A stretch of 64,000 nt of DNA, from positions 310,001 to 374,000 of the forward strand of contig NZ_FQVT01000003.1 in the NCBI RefSeq assembly GCF_900129445.1. Direction: 5' to 3'. Each line of letters begins with the position of its first letter. Within the stretch, counting starts at the first letter, position 1. The DNA comes from Salegentibacter echinorum (GTDB lineage: Bacteria > Bacteroidota > Bacteroidia > Flavobacteriales > Flavobacteriaceae). Shown here piece by piece: positions 9,995 through 18,730 of this stretch. The translations under genes and the position numbers were made by a program. The notes under the pieces were generated by a model. That model was given only the letters and a program-made list of their open reading frames with translations. It was not told where the DNA came from and searched no databases.

Positions 9995-10312
9995 CTATTC
10001 CCGAATAGTGTCATATTCAATGATGAAAATTTCTTCATCGGGACGTTTCATATAATATTGTTGCCGCGCAAATTTTTCAATTTCTACAGAATCCTGCAAT
10101 TGATTTAACGTAGCTTTATCTTTTGTGATTTCCGTTTTATAGTAGGTGCGGTTGTTCTCCAATTCCTCAATTTCCTCATCTAATTCGTGGTGCACAAACC
10201 AGGAATTGCTATCCAGGAAAAACATCCAACCGGCAAAAATAAGGCTTAGTAGCACATATTTATTGCTAACAATTTTAAACCACTGCTTTTGTTTTAGTTC
10301 TTTTAAATTCAC
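9995..10312 (-). CDS. Septum formation initiator (DivIC/FtsB-like)
   Basis: Small bitopic membrane protein of the divisome. The 105 residues comprise a short basic cytoplasmic tail, one membrane segment (about residues 19-34, YVLLSLIFAGWMFFLD), then a periplasmic coiled coil (about 42-75, ELDEEIEELENNRTYYK) and the FtsB/DivIC hallmark FARQQYYMKRPDEEIFII near the end. It is flanked on both sides by copies of the two-palindrome repeat and lies next to udk, a flavobacterial arrangement. FtsB versus DivIC naming is arbitrary in this phylum. Confidence 0.88.
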   Translation of the reverse strand: MNLKELKQKQWFKIVSNKYVLLSLIFAGWMFFLDSNSWFVHHELDEEIEELENNRTYYKTEITKDKATLNQLQDSVEIEKFARQQYYMKRPDEEIFIIEYDTIRE

Positions 10313-10418
10313 GGTTGCAAATTTCTGAAATTAGGTTGCAATAAATAAGCTTAAATTCACAATTATAAATTTATAAAGCTTTTTCGATTAAAGATGAACA
10401 AATAAGGATATACTTATC

Positions 10419-10514
10419 ACTCGATAATCGAGATTTGCCATCGATAAATTAAAGATGTATGAAAACTCAAATAATTTTTTATTCAGCAGCTCGTCGCTTA
10501 GCTCGAAGTAATTT
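10419..10514. repeat. Two-palindrome dispersed repeat, copy B
   Basis: actcgataatcgagat (10419-10434, a near-perfect palindrome) followed 70 bp later by gctcgtcgcttagctcgaag and taattt. Same architecture as copies A and C. It fills the intergenic space between udk and the divisome gene. Confidence 0.6.
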
Positions 10515-10548
10515 GTTTAAAACAACTTCGTTTTTTAAAGGTACAAAA

Positions 10549-11157
10549 TTAGTCCAAACGATCTTTAATTATGGTTTGAACGATATCAACAGCCACTGTA
10601 TTGTACCGATTGGTAGGAATTATGATATCGGCAAACTCTTTAGTAGGTTCTATAAATTGTTGGTGCATAGGTTTTAAGGTGGTTTGATAGCGCCATAAAA
10701 CTTCGTCCAGATCTCTTCCACGATCGTTTATGTCGCGTTTTAGCCTTCTAATTAAACGTTCATCACTATCGGCGTGCACATAGATTTTAATATCGAACAT
10801 TTCTCTAATATCGGGGTGGGTGAGAATAAGGATGCCTTCTACAATCACCACTTTTCGAGGGGCGATCTTAATTTTTTCTTCGGTTCTATTGTGCTCTTTA
10901 AAGCTATAAACCGGTTGCTGAACGGTATTTCCCGCCTTAAGCTGCTTAAGATGCGATACCAAAAGATCAAAATCTATAGATTTTGGATGATCAAAATTGG
11001 TTTTTACACGCTCCTCGAAAGCGAGATGACTAAGGTCTTGATAATAAGAATCCTGGGAGATAACAACTACTTCCTGGTTCTTTAGCTCTTCAATAATTTG
11101 ATTTACCACGGTGGTTTTCCCGCTTCCGGTCCCCCCGGCAATTCCTATTATAAGCAT
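10549..11157 (-). CDS. udk: Uridine kinase
   Basis: Cytoplasmic pyrimidine-salvage kinase phosphorylating uridine and cytidine with ATP or GTP. The 202-aa product opens MLIIGIAGGTGSGKTTV, with the P-loop GGTGSGKT at residues 8-15. The segments SQDSYYQDL (about 35-43) and FDHPKSIDFDLL (about 55-66) form the uridine-binding part, and RRLKRDINDRGRDLDEVLWR the lid. Length is typical. It precedes the divisome gene by about 240 bp on the same strand. Confidence 0.96.
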   Translation of the reverse strand: MLIIGIAGGTGSGKTTVVNQIIEELKNQEVVVISQDSYYQDLSHLAFEERVKTNFDHPKSIDFDLLVSHLKQLKAGNTVQQPVYSFKEHNRTEEKIKIAPRKVVIVEGILILTHPDIREMFDIKIYVHADSDERLIRRLKRDINDRGRDLDEVLWRYQTTLKPMHQQFIEPTKEFADIIIPTNRYNTVAVDIVQTIIKDRLD

Positions 11158-11245
11158 CTTAAAAATTTTGGCGCAAATTTAAATATTTGCTTCAAAAAAT
11201 ATGTAAATATCGACTTTTATTGCTGAAAAATTATTGGAAGACAAA

Positions 11246-12430
11246 TTACTGCTCCTCATGCGGCAGTAGCTTTACCACTCCCGTACCTTCTACAGCCACA
11301 TAGATAAAACCGTTAGGGCCTTGCTGAACGTCACGAACTCTCCCCAGGCCGTCCAGTAATTTTTCTCGTTTTGTTACTTTATTACCGTCAATTTTTAAAA
11401 ATTCTAAGTACTGAAATTTAAGCGAACCAACTAAAAATCCATCTTTTAGTTCAGGATATTTATTTGAAGTCACTTTTTCAAAACCACTGGGTGCGATGGA
11501 TGGAACCCAGTAGGTAAGAGGGTTCGTGAATTTTGGTCCCGTTCTTTCTTCCGTGATTGTGGTGCCGTCATAATTTTCACCATAGGTTACTTCTGGCCAA
11601 CCATAATTTTTTCCCGGTTTTACAATATTAATCTCGTCACCGCCTTTGGGCCCGTGCTCATTTACCCAAACTTCACCATCATTAAAAATCATCCCCTGCG
11701 GATTCCTATGACCGTAGGAATAGATCGCTTCTTTGGCGTTTTCTTCCCCAACAAAAGGATTGTCTTCTGGAATGCTTCCGTCTAAATTAAGTCGGTAAAC
11801 TTTCCCGCCGTCTCGGGTAATGTCCTGGGGATTTACATCCCGGCTACCGCGGTCACCAATACTAAAAAATAAATGGCCCTTGTTGTCAAAAACAATTCTA
11901 GAGCCAAAATGCTGTCCTTTGGTGGTATTGGGTTCAGCTTTATAAAGATCTTCTCGGTTGGTGAGTTCCCCGTCTTTAAATTTGGCACGCATTAAGGCCG
12001 TGTTGCCACCTTCCTCTTCACCTTTTGAAGAGGCATAAGTAATATACACCCAGGAATTTTCAGCAAAATTTGGGGCAACTGCAAGATCGAGCAAACCACC
12101 CTGCCCCTGATTGTAAATTTCTGGAGCCCCGGTAACCTCTTGTTTCTTTCCCTCTTTTATATGATAGATTTTTCCGTTCCTTTCAGTAACTAGCATGCTT
12201 TCGTCTGGCAAAAAATCGAAGCCCCAGGGAATAGTGATGTCACCGGCCACAACCTCGTGTTCATAAGTTTTTTCTGGTAGAACTGCTTCTGGTTGTTCCG
12301 CCGGTATGGGATTGGTTTCCTGTTCGGTTTCCTTATCTGGTGTTGCCCTGGCAGTATCTTTATTCTTCTCGCTGTCGCCACAAGCGATAAAAAATAGTAC
12401 TAATGCAGGTATTAAAAATTGTCTTTTCAT
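11246..12430 (-). CDS. PQQ-dependent sugar dehydrogenase lipoprotein
   Basis: Six-bladed beta-propeller of the soluble glucose/sorbosone dehydrogenase family, predicted to oxidise aldoses with PQQ in the periplasm. The 394-aa product has a lipoprotein signal (FFIACGDS, Cys at about residue 17) and a low-complexity linker rich in Glu and Pro to residue 50. Family motifs include WGFDFLPDESMLVTER, GQGGLLDLAVAPNF, GQHFGSRIVF, SIGDRG, YGHRNPQGM and NEHGPKGGDE, covering PQQ and calcium-binding loops. Apparently monocistronic. Whether this organism makes PQQ cannot be told from the window. Confidence 0.88.
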   Translation of the reverse strand: MKRQFLIPALVLFFIACGDSEKNKDTARATPDKETEQETNPIPAEQPEAVLPEKTYEHEVVAGDITIPWGFDFLPDESMLVTERNGKIYHIKEGKKQEVTGAPEIYNQGQGGLLDLAVAPNFAENSWVYITYASSKGEEEGGNTALMRAKFKDGELTNREDLYKAEPNTTKGQHFGSRIVFDNKGHLFFSIGDRGSRDVNPQDITRDGGKVYRLNLDGSIPEDNPFVGEENAKEAIYSYGHRNPQGMIFNDGEVWVNEHGPKGGDEINIVKPGKNYGWPEVTYGENYDGTTITEERTGPKFTNPLTYWVPSIAPSGFEKVTSNKYPELKDGFLVGSLKFQYLEFLKIDGNKVTKREKLLDGLGRVRDVQQGPNGFIYVAVEGTGVVKLLPHEEQ

Positions 12431-12773
12431 CTGTTTATAATTTTAATCCCAATGTGGGAATTTGTCACAAGAATAAAATTATCTCCCTCCCGAATTGAAT
12501 TAATGGGAACAAGTTGTGTGTTGCTAATTATTTGCGTCCAGCATCCTGCTGGTTTCATTGATAGATATTTATTCTTGAAAAATTTTTATTTCTGCCTTTG
12601 GTTGTTATTTATATACGTATTTCTCTTCTTATTTGCTTCAGACTATTTAGTAGTACCACAGACTACTTTAAATTGAATAAATTAATGAGAAATATGAAAT
12701 ACTTAAAACTAAGATAAAAAATAGTTTGATGTGACTACGTTATTTTAATAGAAAAATCTAACCTATAACAAAT
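12431..12773. other. Intergenic region, nothing recognised
   Basis: AT-rich stretch between two minus-strand genes. The right-hand part lies downstream of the PAP2 gene stop and the left-hand part should hold the sugar dehydrogenase promoter. A plus-strand frame of 85 codons (12419-12676) has no similarity I recognise and no plausible ribosome site; I do not call it. Confidence 0.5.
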
Positions 12774-13502
12774 TTATATGGTAGGATCTCTCTTGAAAAT
12801 AGTCATTAAATTAAATATAATGATGCAAAAAACCACCCAGATCAATCCGGCGATATAACCACCTGCGATGTCGGAAGGAAAGTGTACTCCCAGGTAAATT
12901 CTGCTAATTCCTATGCTTAAAATCAATAGAACCAACACGGCAATGATTAGGGATTTTAATGTTTTTCGCAGTGGAAACTGGGTAACGAGATAAATTAGAA
13001 AGCCGTAAAATGCCATCGCTGTCATGGCGTGTCCGCTGGGATAACTTAAAGTTTCTACGCTTACTAAATGTTCGGCTTCGGGTCTGGCCCTGTTTATAAT
13101 TTTTTTCAGCAAAATATTAGAACCCAAAGCCAATACCATCACCAGGCATATTTGCAGGAAGTATTTCCAGCTTTTAAAAATCCAGTAAAAGAGGAGGGAG
13201 CAAAGTGTAAAAACAATGGCATAACCCCAGGTATCCCCAACATTGGTTACAAATACAAAATACTTGGTCCAGCCCGGGGAGCGATAATTTACCACCAGGT
13301 CACTAATACGGGAATCGTAGGTTGCCAGCGTTTCAGATTTTAGGTGTTCGGTAAGTTCAATAAAAAGGTTAAAACCGCCAATAAAAATAATTAAGGCAAT
13401 AATGCAGGTAATGATATACGGCAATTTTTGATCGTATTTCTCTAAATAAACCGATAGGATTCTTTTAAGCTCCTTTAGGATAGTAATTAAAGTCTTACGC
13501 AT
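12774..13502 (-). CDS. PAP2-family membrane phosphatase
   Basis: Integral-membrane acid phosphatase of the PAP2 superfamily (phosphatidic acid, undecaprenyl-diphosphate or phosphatidylglycerophosphate type). The 242-aa protein has six hydrophobic segments and the three signature boxes: KKIINRARPEAE (about residues 131-142), YPSGHAM (about 153-159) and SRIYLGVHFPSDIAGG (about 200-215), so both catalytic histidines and the arginine are present. The substrate is not decidable from sequence. No operon partner. Confidence 0.92.
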   Translation of the reverse strand: MRKTLITILKELKRILSVYLEKYDQKLPYIITCIIALIIFIGGFNLFIELTEHLKSETLATYDSRISDLVVNYRSPGWTKYFVFVTNVGDTWGYAIVFTLCSLLFYWIFKSWKYFLQICLVMVLALGSNILLKKIINRARPEAEHLVSVETLSYPSGHAMTAMAFYGFLIYLVTQFPLRKTLKSLIIAVLVLLILSIGISRIYLGVHFPSDIAGGYIAGLIWVVFCIIIFNLMTIFKRDPTI

Positions 13503-13929
13503 AGGTCTGTTTGTTCAGTGTTTTGCTAAAATTTAGCTGTAAACGTAGCAATATATTTATTTTCGAAGTATTTTAGGGTTAAAAAGGAAGATTTATGATT
13601 TCAATAGGATTATGGTTTTGAAGAAGTTTGGAGTTCTAATCGAGTTTTTCTTTGAAAAATTTAGCTGTCTTTTTTTAAGAAAATTGAGAATAAAATAATG
13701 GAAATTGTTAGAATTTCAACGCCGATAATGCATATAAAAATGATTGAAATAACTGCACATGCGAAATAACAATCCCATAGAAAATAGTGTGGGATTTCAG
13801 TTAAACTGTTAAAGAAATATTAGTTTAAATCGAAAATTTTTCAAAATAGAATCATAAAGTTATTTTTTAGTATTTAAAATTAGTAGTAAGTTTGAGTCCA
13901 ACTGCCGCTAACAAATCAAACCTCGCAAA
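13503..13929. other. AT-rich intergenic region between divergent genes
   Basis: Lies between the PAP2 gene (minus) and the thioredoxin gene (plus) and must hold both promoters. The only structure seen is a small hairpin, aatccca ... tgggatt, at about 13770-13797. No gene recognised. Confidence 0.5.
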
Positions 13930-14823
13930 ATGCTTCAGCTTAAATTATTAATTACCATATTTCTGGGAATGGCACTCGTAGGATGTCAGCAGAATAAAAA
14001 GGATTTTTATAAAACTGCGGAATTGCAGAATGGTTTTCCTGAAATACTGAAGCCCCTGGAGAAGGATTTACCTTTCAACATTTTAAGTCACGCGCTTTTA
14101 GAAACCAAAAATGATTCGATTAATATTTACTTTGGTTCACTATCGCAAGGTGAACAAAAAGGAAATTGGATTGCTCTTGCCTCAAATGATCAAATTAAGC
14201 AATTTCGCTCTGTTAGCTTTAATAAAAATGTAAAGGATATTAGGGAAAATGATATCGATATGAATTTTAATAATTCAACAAATAGAATATCCTTAAGAGT
14301 TAAGGAGTTGGATTCCCTAAATAATAATATCACTTATTCCTGGATTAATAAATCCCGTTTGGCTGATTCACTAGAAGTTATAACAATAGATATGCCGCTT
14401 GCTAAAGGCAATGCGTTTCCAGCGATAGCCCTTAAGGATCTTGATGGTAAAAAATATGATTTTGATAATTCTAAAGATGATATTATTGTATTAAACTGGT
14501 GGGCTGTTTGGTGTGCGCCCTGCAGAAAAGAAATCCCAGGTTTAAATAAACTTGTTGATAAATACGCTAACAAGAATGTACGATTTATTGCAATTACAGA
14601 TGATTCAAAAGAGAGTGTGAACGCCTTTTTAGAAAATAATCAATTTAATTATGATATCACTTTTATTTCTGAAGATACCAGGGAAATTTTTGGTAATTCC
14701 TATCCAAAAAATATTATTCTAGATAAATCGGAAAAAATAACTTTTTATAAAGATGGTGGAAATGAATTTGTTTGGCAGGAAATTGACCAACATCTAAAAG
14801 CTCTACAGCTAAAAGAAAATTAG
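13930..14823 (+). CDS. TlpA-like thioredoxin-fold lipoprotein
   Basis: Envelope thiol-disulfide oxidoreductase. The 297-aa product has a lipoprotein signal with lipobox LVGCQQ (Cys at about residue 19), an N-terminal domain of about 120 residues without recognisable motif, then an AhpC/TSA-TlpA thioredoxin domain from about residue 160. The active site is WWAVWCAPCRKEIPGL, a CxPC-class CAPC pair. Later segments VRFIAITDDSKESV and YPKNIILDKSEKI (cis-Pro region) complete the fold. Apparently a single gene; its physiological partner is unknown. Confidence 0.85.
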   Translation: MLQLKLLITIFLGMALVGCQQNKKDFYKTAELQNGFPEILKPLEKDLPFNILSHALLETKNDSINIYFGSLSQGEQKGNWIALASNDQIKQFRSVSFNKNVKDIRENDIDMNFNNSTNRISLRVKELDSLNNNITYSWINKSRLADSLEVITIDMPLAKGNAFPAIALKDLDGKKYDFDNSKDDIIVLNWWAVWCAPCRKEIPGLNKLVDKYANKNVRFIAITDDSKESVNAFLENNQFNYDITFISEDTREIFGNSYPKNIILDKSEKITFYKDGGNEFVWQEIDQHLKALQLKEN

Positions 14824-15027
14824 ATTCGGCTGATTTCACTTATGGAAAAAATCAGCTTGCTTCCACTTTTTAAAAGGTCTTCCTAATAAATTTACTTTTT
14901 TAAATGTATTCTGAATTAAACTTTTTAAAATACAATCTCTAAATTAGCGTATCTTTTGGCGTTCTTAAATTAGGAATATTGAAAAGGAGTTTTTTGGAAT
15001 CGATCAATTTGTAGCCACTGGCGAAAA

Positions 15028-16584
15028 TTAAGTAAAAGATTTTTTTCCTGAGCATGGCCTATTTGCCATCAGCTCAAAATATGCTCCAGCAAGTAGCTCT
15101 ACTACTTCTTCCATTTCTGCCTGATTAAAATGGGCAAAACCCAGTCTTAACGCGGTTAACCGCCTGTTTTGATACAAACAAATCCCGGGAATAAAGACAT
15201 CTTTTTCTTTAGCTTTTTCCTGCAGACGGGTTAAGGGAAAGAACTCTTTAAATTCAATCCAAAACGCTAAGCCGGCCTTAGGCACATCAAATTCTATTTT
15301 ATCTTTAAAGTAAGTTTTTAGCAAGCCGGCGAATAGTTCTTTTCTTTCAGCAATCACTTTTTTAGATTTTCTTTGATATCTATGAATATCGCCTTGATGA
15401 ATAATTTCACCCAGGGCTTTTTCCATCATCACATCGGGTTTTCCGTAGATATTCAAGTATTTGGCTGCTTCATGCAAAAGATCCTCTGGTGCAATTATAA
15501 AATTCATTTGAAATCCCGGTAGCAAAAATCTGGCAAAACTACCCAGGTAGATTACCCGGTTTCCGCCATTTTTTCGAAATAAAGATTCCTGTTTGTTTTT
15601 TGTTAATGAGAACTCAAAATCTGTATCATCTTCAATCACAATAAAATTATAACGCTCTGCCAAATCCAGTAATTGCGTTTTTCGTGTTTCAGAAAGTTGA
15701 ACGCCTGTAGGATATTGACAAGTCGGGTTGAGGTACACCAGCCTTATTTCCCCGGCCTTAAAATTCTCTTCTATGAAATCTATATTCATCCCGTTTTCAT
15801 CTACAGGAATGGTTTTTATCCTGGCACCAGCCTGACCAAGAACCATATTTGGCAAAAAATAACTAAGTTCTTCCACCAGAACGATATCCCCGCTATTTAT
15901 CAATAAACGCGCAAGGATAGATAGTGCCTGCTCCATACCCGCTATGGGCAGTAGAAACTTCCTGGAGAGGTGAAATCCCCTGGTGATATTGAGATAATAA
16001 CTTAATTGATCTTTAAAAAACACCTTATCTTTTGTGGAATTCAATAATACTCCGGTTTGTTTTTTTCTTTTTAATACTGAAGCGTAAAAACGAACCAGTT
16101 CTTCAGGTTTTACAATGCGGTAGTCTGCGGTGCCGTCGGTAAAAGAATAGCTGGAAATATTTTCTTCGGAAGGACTGTCTAAAATAAACTCTTTTCTAAA
16201 GTTATAAGTAGCTTTTTGGGGAGGTTGTTGAAAAACTTCATTCCGAACGGCTGAAACTTCAGGATTAGCGATAAAAACTCCAATATTAGGGCGGGTATTT
16301 ATCCAGCCCTGTTCCTGTAGCTCGGCCAGGGCTGCAACAATTGTTTTTCTATGTAGCTTTAATTCTTTTGCGATTATCCTGCTACCTGGAAGTTGGTCAC
16401 CACTTTCTAAAACCCTGCTTCTTACCGCGTTAATAAATTGATAAACAATTTGCATATATACCGGTTCTTTCTTTCGGCGATCTATATGGATAAAAGATGG
16501 AAAAGGAATATTAATTCCCATAGTTAACGTCATTGATGAGAAGTGCTTTTTATTGCGGATTAATCCCGAATTAGGGAAACTCAT
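15028..16584 (-). CDS. MocR-type GntR/aminotransferase-like regulator
   Basis: PLP-binding transcription regulator with an N-terminal winged helix of the GntR family and a C-terminal fold-type I aminotransferase domain. The wHTH is seen at about residues 38-105 (EPVYMQIVYQFINAVRSRVL, LPGSRIIAKELKLHRKTIVA). The aminotransferase part covers about 160-505 with YLNPTCQYPTG, VIEDDTDFEF (PLP-contacting Asp) and a GSFARFLLPGFQMNFI segment. In this last motif the usual Schiff-base lysine of the GS(x)SKxLxPGLR signature is not evident, so PLP attachment may be altered. The first 17 codons look unlikely, so the true start may be Met18 or Met22. It is divergent from a TonB receptor; a direct repeat in the gap is its probable operator. 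Confidence 0.87.
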   Translation of the reverse strand: MSFPNSGLIRNKKHFSSMTLTMGINIPFPSFIHIDRRKKEPVYMQIVYQFINAVRSRVLESGDQLPGSRIIAKELKLHRKTIVAALAELQEQGWINTRPNIGVFIANPEVSAVRNEVFQQPPQKATYNFRKEFILDSPSEENISSYSFTDGTADYRIVKPEELVRFYASVLKRKKQTGVLLNSTKDKVFFKDQLSYYLNITRGFHLSRKFLLPIAGMEQALSILARLLINSGDIVLVEELSYFLPNMVLGQAGARIKTIPVDENGMNIDFIEENFKAGEIRLVYLNPTCQYPTGVQLSETRKTQLLDLAERYNFIVIEDDTDFEFSLTKNKQESLFRKNGGNRVIYLGSFARFLLPGFQMNFIIAPEDLLHEAAKYLNIYGKPDVMMEKALGEIIHQGDIHRYQRKSKKVIAERKELFAGLLKTYFKDKIEFDVPKAGLAFWIEFKEFFPLTRLQEKAKEKDVFIPGICLYQNRRLTALRLGFAHFNQAEMEEVVELLAGAYFELMANRPCSGKKSFT

Positions 16585-16671
16585 TTTTGAATATCAATCC
16601 CGTATTCTCGGGATAGTTGAACTTAATCGCTTTGGACCTTTTAGTAATTTTCATGAACAATCTGGATCAAC

Positions 16672-16702
16672 CGGACTACTCATTATTTATAAATCGGACT
16701 AC
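16672..16702. promoter_or_regulatory. Direct-repeat operator candidate for the MocR regulator
   Basis: Two identical copies of cggactac at 16672-16679 and 16695-16702, 23 bp from start to start (about two helical turns), in the 178-bp gap between the divergent MocR and TonB-receptor genes. MocR/GabR/PdxR-type regulators are known to bind directly repeated half-sites. Assignment is by position and architecture only. Confidence 0.6.
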
Positions 16703-16762
16703 CAAAAATACTAATTTTATATGAATATTTGCACAGAAATTAGAATAGTAAGAATATAAGTT

Positions 16763-18640
16763 ATGAAACGGTTATTAAATATTATTAGCTTAATCACACT
16801 CACAACCGGAATAGCACAGCAAAAAGACAGTCTTCCCAAGCTCGATGCAAACCGGCATAACCTGGAACAGGTAATTATAAAGGGAAACCGACTGGATACA
16901 CCTTTTAATCAAAGCTCCCGTGATATCCAGGTAATTACCCAGGAACAAATTGCAGCTTTACCTGTTAGATCGCTCAATGAAGTTTTGTCCTATATAAATG
17001 GAGTAGATATTAGGCAACGTGGCCCGTTTGGAACACAAACCGATATCTCAATAGATGGCGGAACTTCAGAGCAAACTTTGGTGTTGGTGAATGGTATAAA
17101 AATGCTAGATGCGCAAACCGCACATAATATGATGAACATCCCGGTGCCTTTAAGTGCGATAGATCACATTGAAGTACTAAGAGGCGCAGCAGCGAGGATT
17201 TATGGTATTAATGCGCTTACGGGTGCGGTGAATATTGTGACTAAAAAAGATAGAAAATCCTCTGTGGTTGCAGATGTTCAGGCTGCAAGTTCATTTAAAA
17301 GCAAGGAAGAAGGTGATGGTTCAGGGATTTATGGTGGCGGTGCTGGTGAAGTTACCGGGATTTTTGGCACGTCCAGCCAAAGTCAGCTTTTATCGTTTTC
17401 TCATAGCAATTACAACGGGCAGCGATATAATTCAGCAGCAAAGAATACCCGGTTATTTTATAATGGTAATTATCGGTTTAATGATAATAATAGCATAACG
17501 GCACTGGCGGGATATGCGAAAAGTAGATTTGGGGCTAATGGTTTTTATGCGGCCCCCAATGATGTTAATTCCGAAGAAATTGTTGAGTCTTCTGTATTTA
17601 GTATCTCTTCAAAACATACCTGGGGTGATTTCACCCTTGCCCCCAGAATAAGTGATCGTTATGGGGAAGATGATTATCGTTTTTACAAAGATGATTTAAG
17701 TAAAGGAAGGTCTTTGCATTATACAAATGCACTAATGTTAGAATTGAATTCCAGCCTTAAAACAGGGATAGGAACTTTTGGTTTTGGCTGGGAATCGCGA
17801 TTGGAAAAAATTAATAGCTCTAATATAGGTGAGCACAATCGTAATAACCACGGGGCTTATGCCGAATTAAAAAGCGGCCTGGGCGAAAAGATTCGCGGTA
17901 CGCTGGGTGTTTATGCTAATTATAATACAGCTTTTGGCTGGCAGTTGTATCCCGGCCTCGACGTGGCCTATCTTGTAAATAAGCAATGGAAAATTGCCAT
18001 GAATATTGGTTCCGGGCAACGAATTCCGTCCTTTACAGATTTATACCTGGATCAACGTCCCGGTAATGTTGGAAATGAATCCCTTGAACCGGAAAATGCG
18101 TGGAGTTATGAAGCTAATATGGAGTATAAAAAGAGGAGTTTTAGGTTTAAAGCAGGATATTTTTATCGGAATATTACCCATTTTATTGACTGGGTGAGGG
18201 CCGATCCTGCTACGCCTTATTCGCCAGTAAACTTTGGAAAGAATAAAGTGCACGGCATTTATGCAAGGGTGCAACAGGATTTTAATTTGGGACAACAACA
18301 GGCTATCGGCTATTCTGCAAGTTATAATTATATGAGCCCGTCGTTTGAAGCTTCAGATGATATCCAATCTAAATATACTTTGGAGTCGTTAAAACACCAA
18401 TTTATTGCGGGAATCCATTATCGAAAGAAGAACTTTTCCTTTCAGCTTAAAAACAGGTTATTGCGACGGGAATTTGCCGATGCTTATAATATTACCGATT
18501 TACGCTTAAATTACCAGCTGCAAAAATTTACGATCTATACCGAAGCCACTAATTTATTTGATGCTGAATATAAAGAAGCCGGCGCTGTTCCTATGCCGTC
18601 ACGCTGGTTTGTATTGGGTGCAAAGTTTCGTTGGAATTAG
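16763..18640 (+). CDS. TonB-dependent outer-membrane receptor (BtuB/CirA-like)
   Basis: Outer-membrane active transporter. 625 aa: signal peptide about 1-18, plug domain about 45-170 (QVITQEQIAALPVRSLNEVL, SIDGGTSEQTLVLVNGIKM, IEVLRGAAARIYGINALTGA), then a 22-strand type beta-barrel ending in the terminal aromatic pattern WFVLGAKFRWN. It lacks the N-terminal CarboxypepD-like extension and any SusD partner, so it is a vitamin, metal-chelate or small-molecule receptor rather than a glycan SusC. Control by the divergent MocR protein is likely. The ligand cannot be read from the sequence; a cofactor related to the PLP-sensing regulator is one possibility. Confidence 0.87.
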   Translation: MKRLLNIISLITLTTGIAQQKDSLPKLDANRHNLEQVIIKGNRLDTPFNQSSRDIQVITQEQIAALPVRSLNEVLSYINGVDIRQRGPFGTQTDISIDGGTSEQTLVLVNGIKMLDAQTAHNMMNIPVPLSAIDHIEVLRGAAARIYGINALTGAVNIVTKKDRKSSVVADVQAASSFKSKEEGDGSGIYGGGAGEVTGIFGTSSQSQLLSFSHSNYNGQRYNSAAKNTRLFYNGNYRFNDNNSITALAGYAKSRFGANGFYAAPNDVNSEEIVESSVFSISSKHTWGDFTLAPRISDRYGEDDYRFYKDDLSKGRSLHYTNALMLELNSSLKTGIGTFGFGWESRLEKINSSNIGEHNRNNHGAYAELKSGLGEKIRGTLGVYANYNTAFGWQLYPGLDVAYLVNKQWKIAMNIGSGQRIPSFTDLYLDQRPGNVGNESLEPENAWSYEANMEYKKRSFRFKAGYFYRNITHFIDWVRADPATPYSPVNFGKNKVHGIYARVQQDFNLGQQQAIGYSASYNYMSPSFEASDDIQSKYTLESLKHQFIAGIHYRKKNFSFQLKNRLLRREFADAYNITDLRLNYQLQKFTIYTEATNLFDAEYKEAGAVPMPSRWFVLGAKFRWN

Positions 18641-18644
18641 TTGT

Positions 18645-18683
18645 TTCAGTAGGCAGTCTCAGTACGCAGTTGGCAGTGGGTGA
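18645..18683. repeat. Remnant of ctgccaactg-type dispersed repeat
   Basis: agtaggcagtctcagtacgc and agttggcagtgg just after the TonB receptor are the reverse-complement version of the cctactgccaactgagactg series at 6284-6345. A short piece of the same dispersed repeat family. Confidence 0.5.
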
Positions 18684-18730
18684 GTTATTTTAATAATAAT
18701 TAATTCAGGAATAGCGATTAAGGGAATCCA

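Noticed and set aside
12419-12676. 85-aa plus-strand ORF in the gap after the sugar dehydrogenase
   Set aside because: Low complexity hydrophobic and Phe-rich translation, no ribosome site seen and it overlaps the start of the real gene.
16597-16612. atcccgtattctcgggat near the MocR start as an operator
   Set aside because: It is a small hairpin inside the untranslated or early coding region of the regulator and is not repeated; the cggactac direct repeat explains the gap better.
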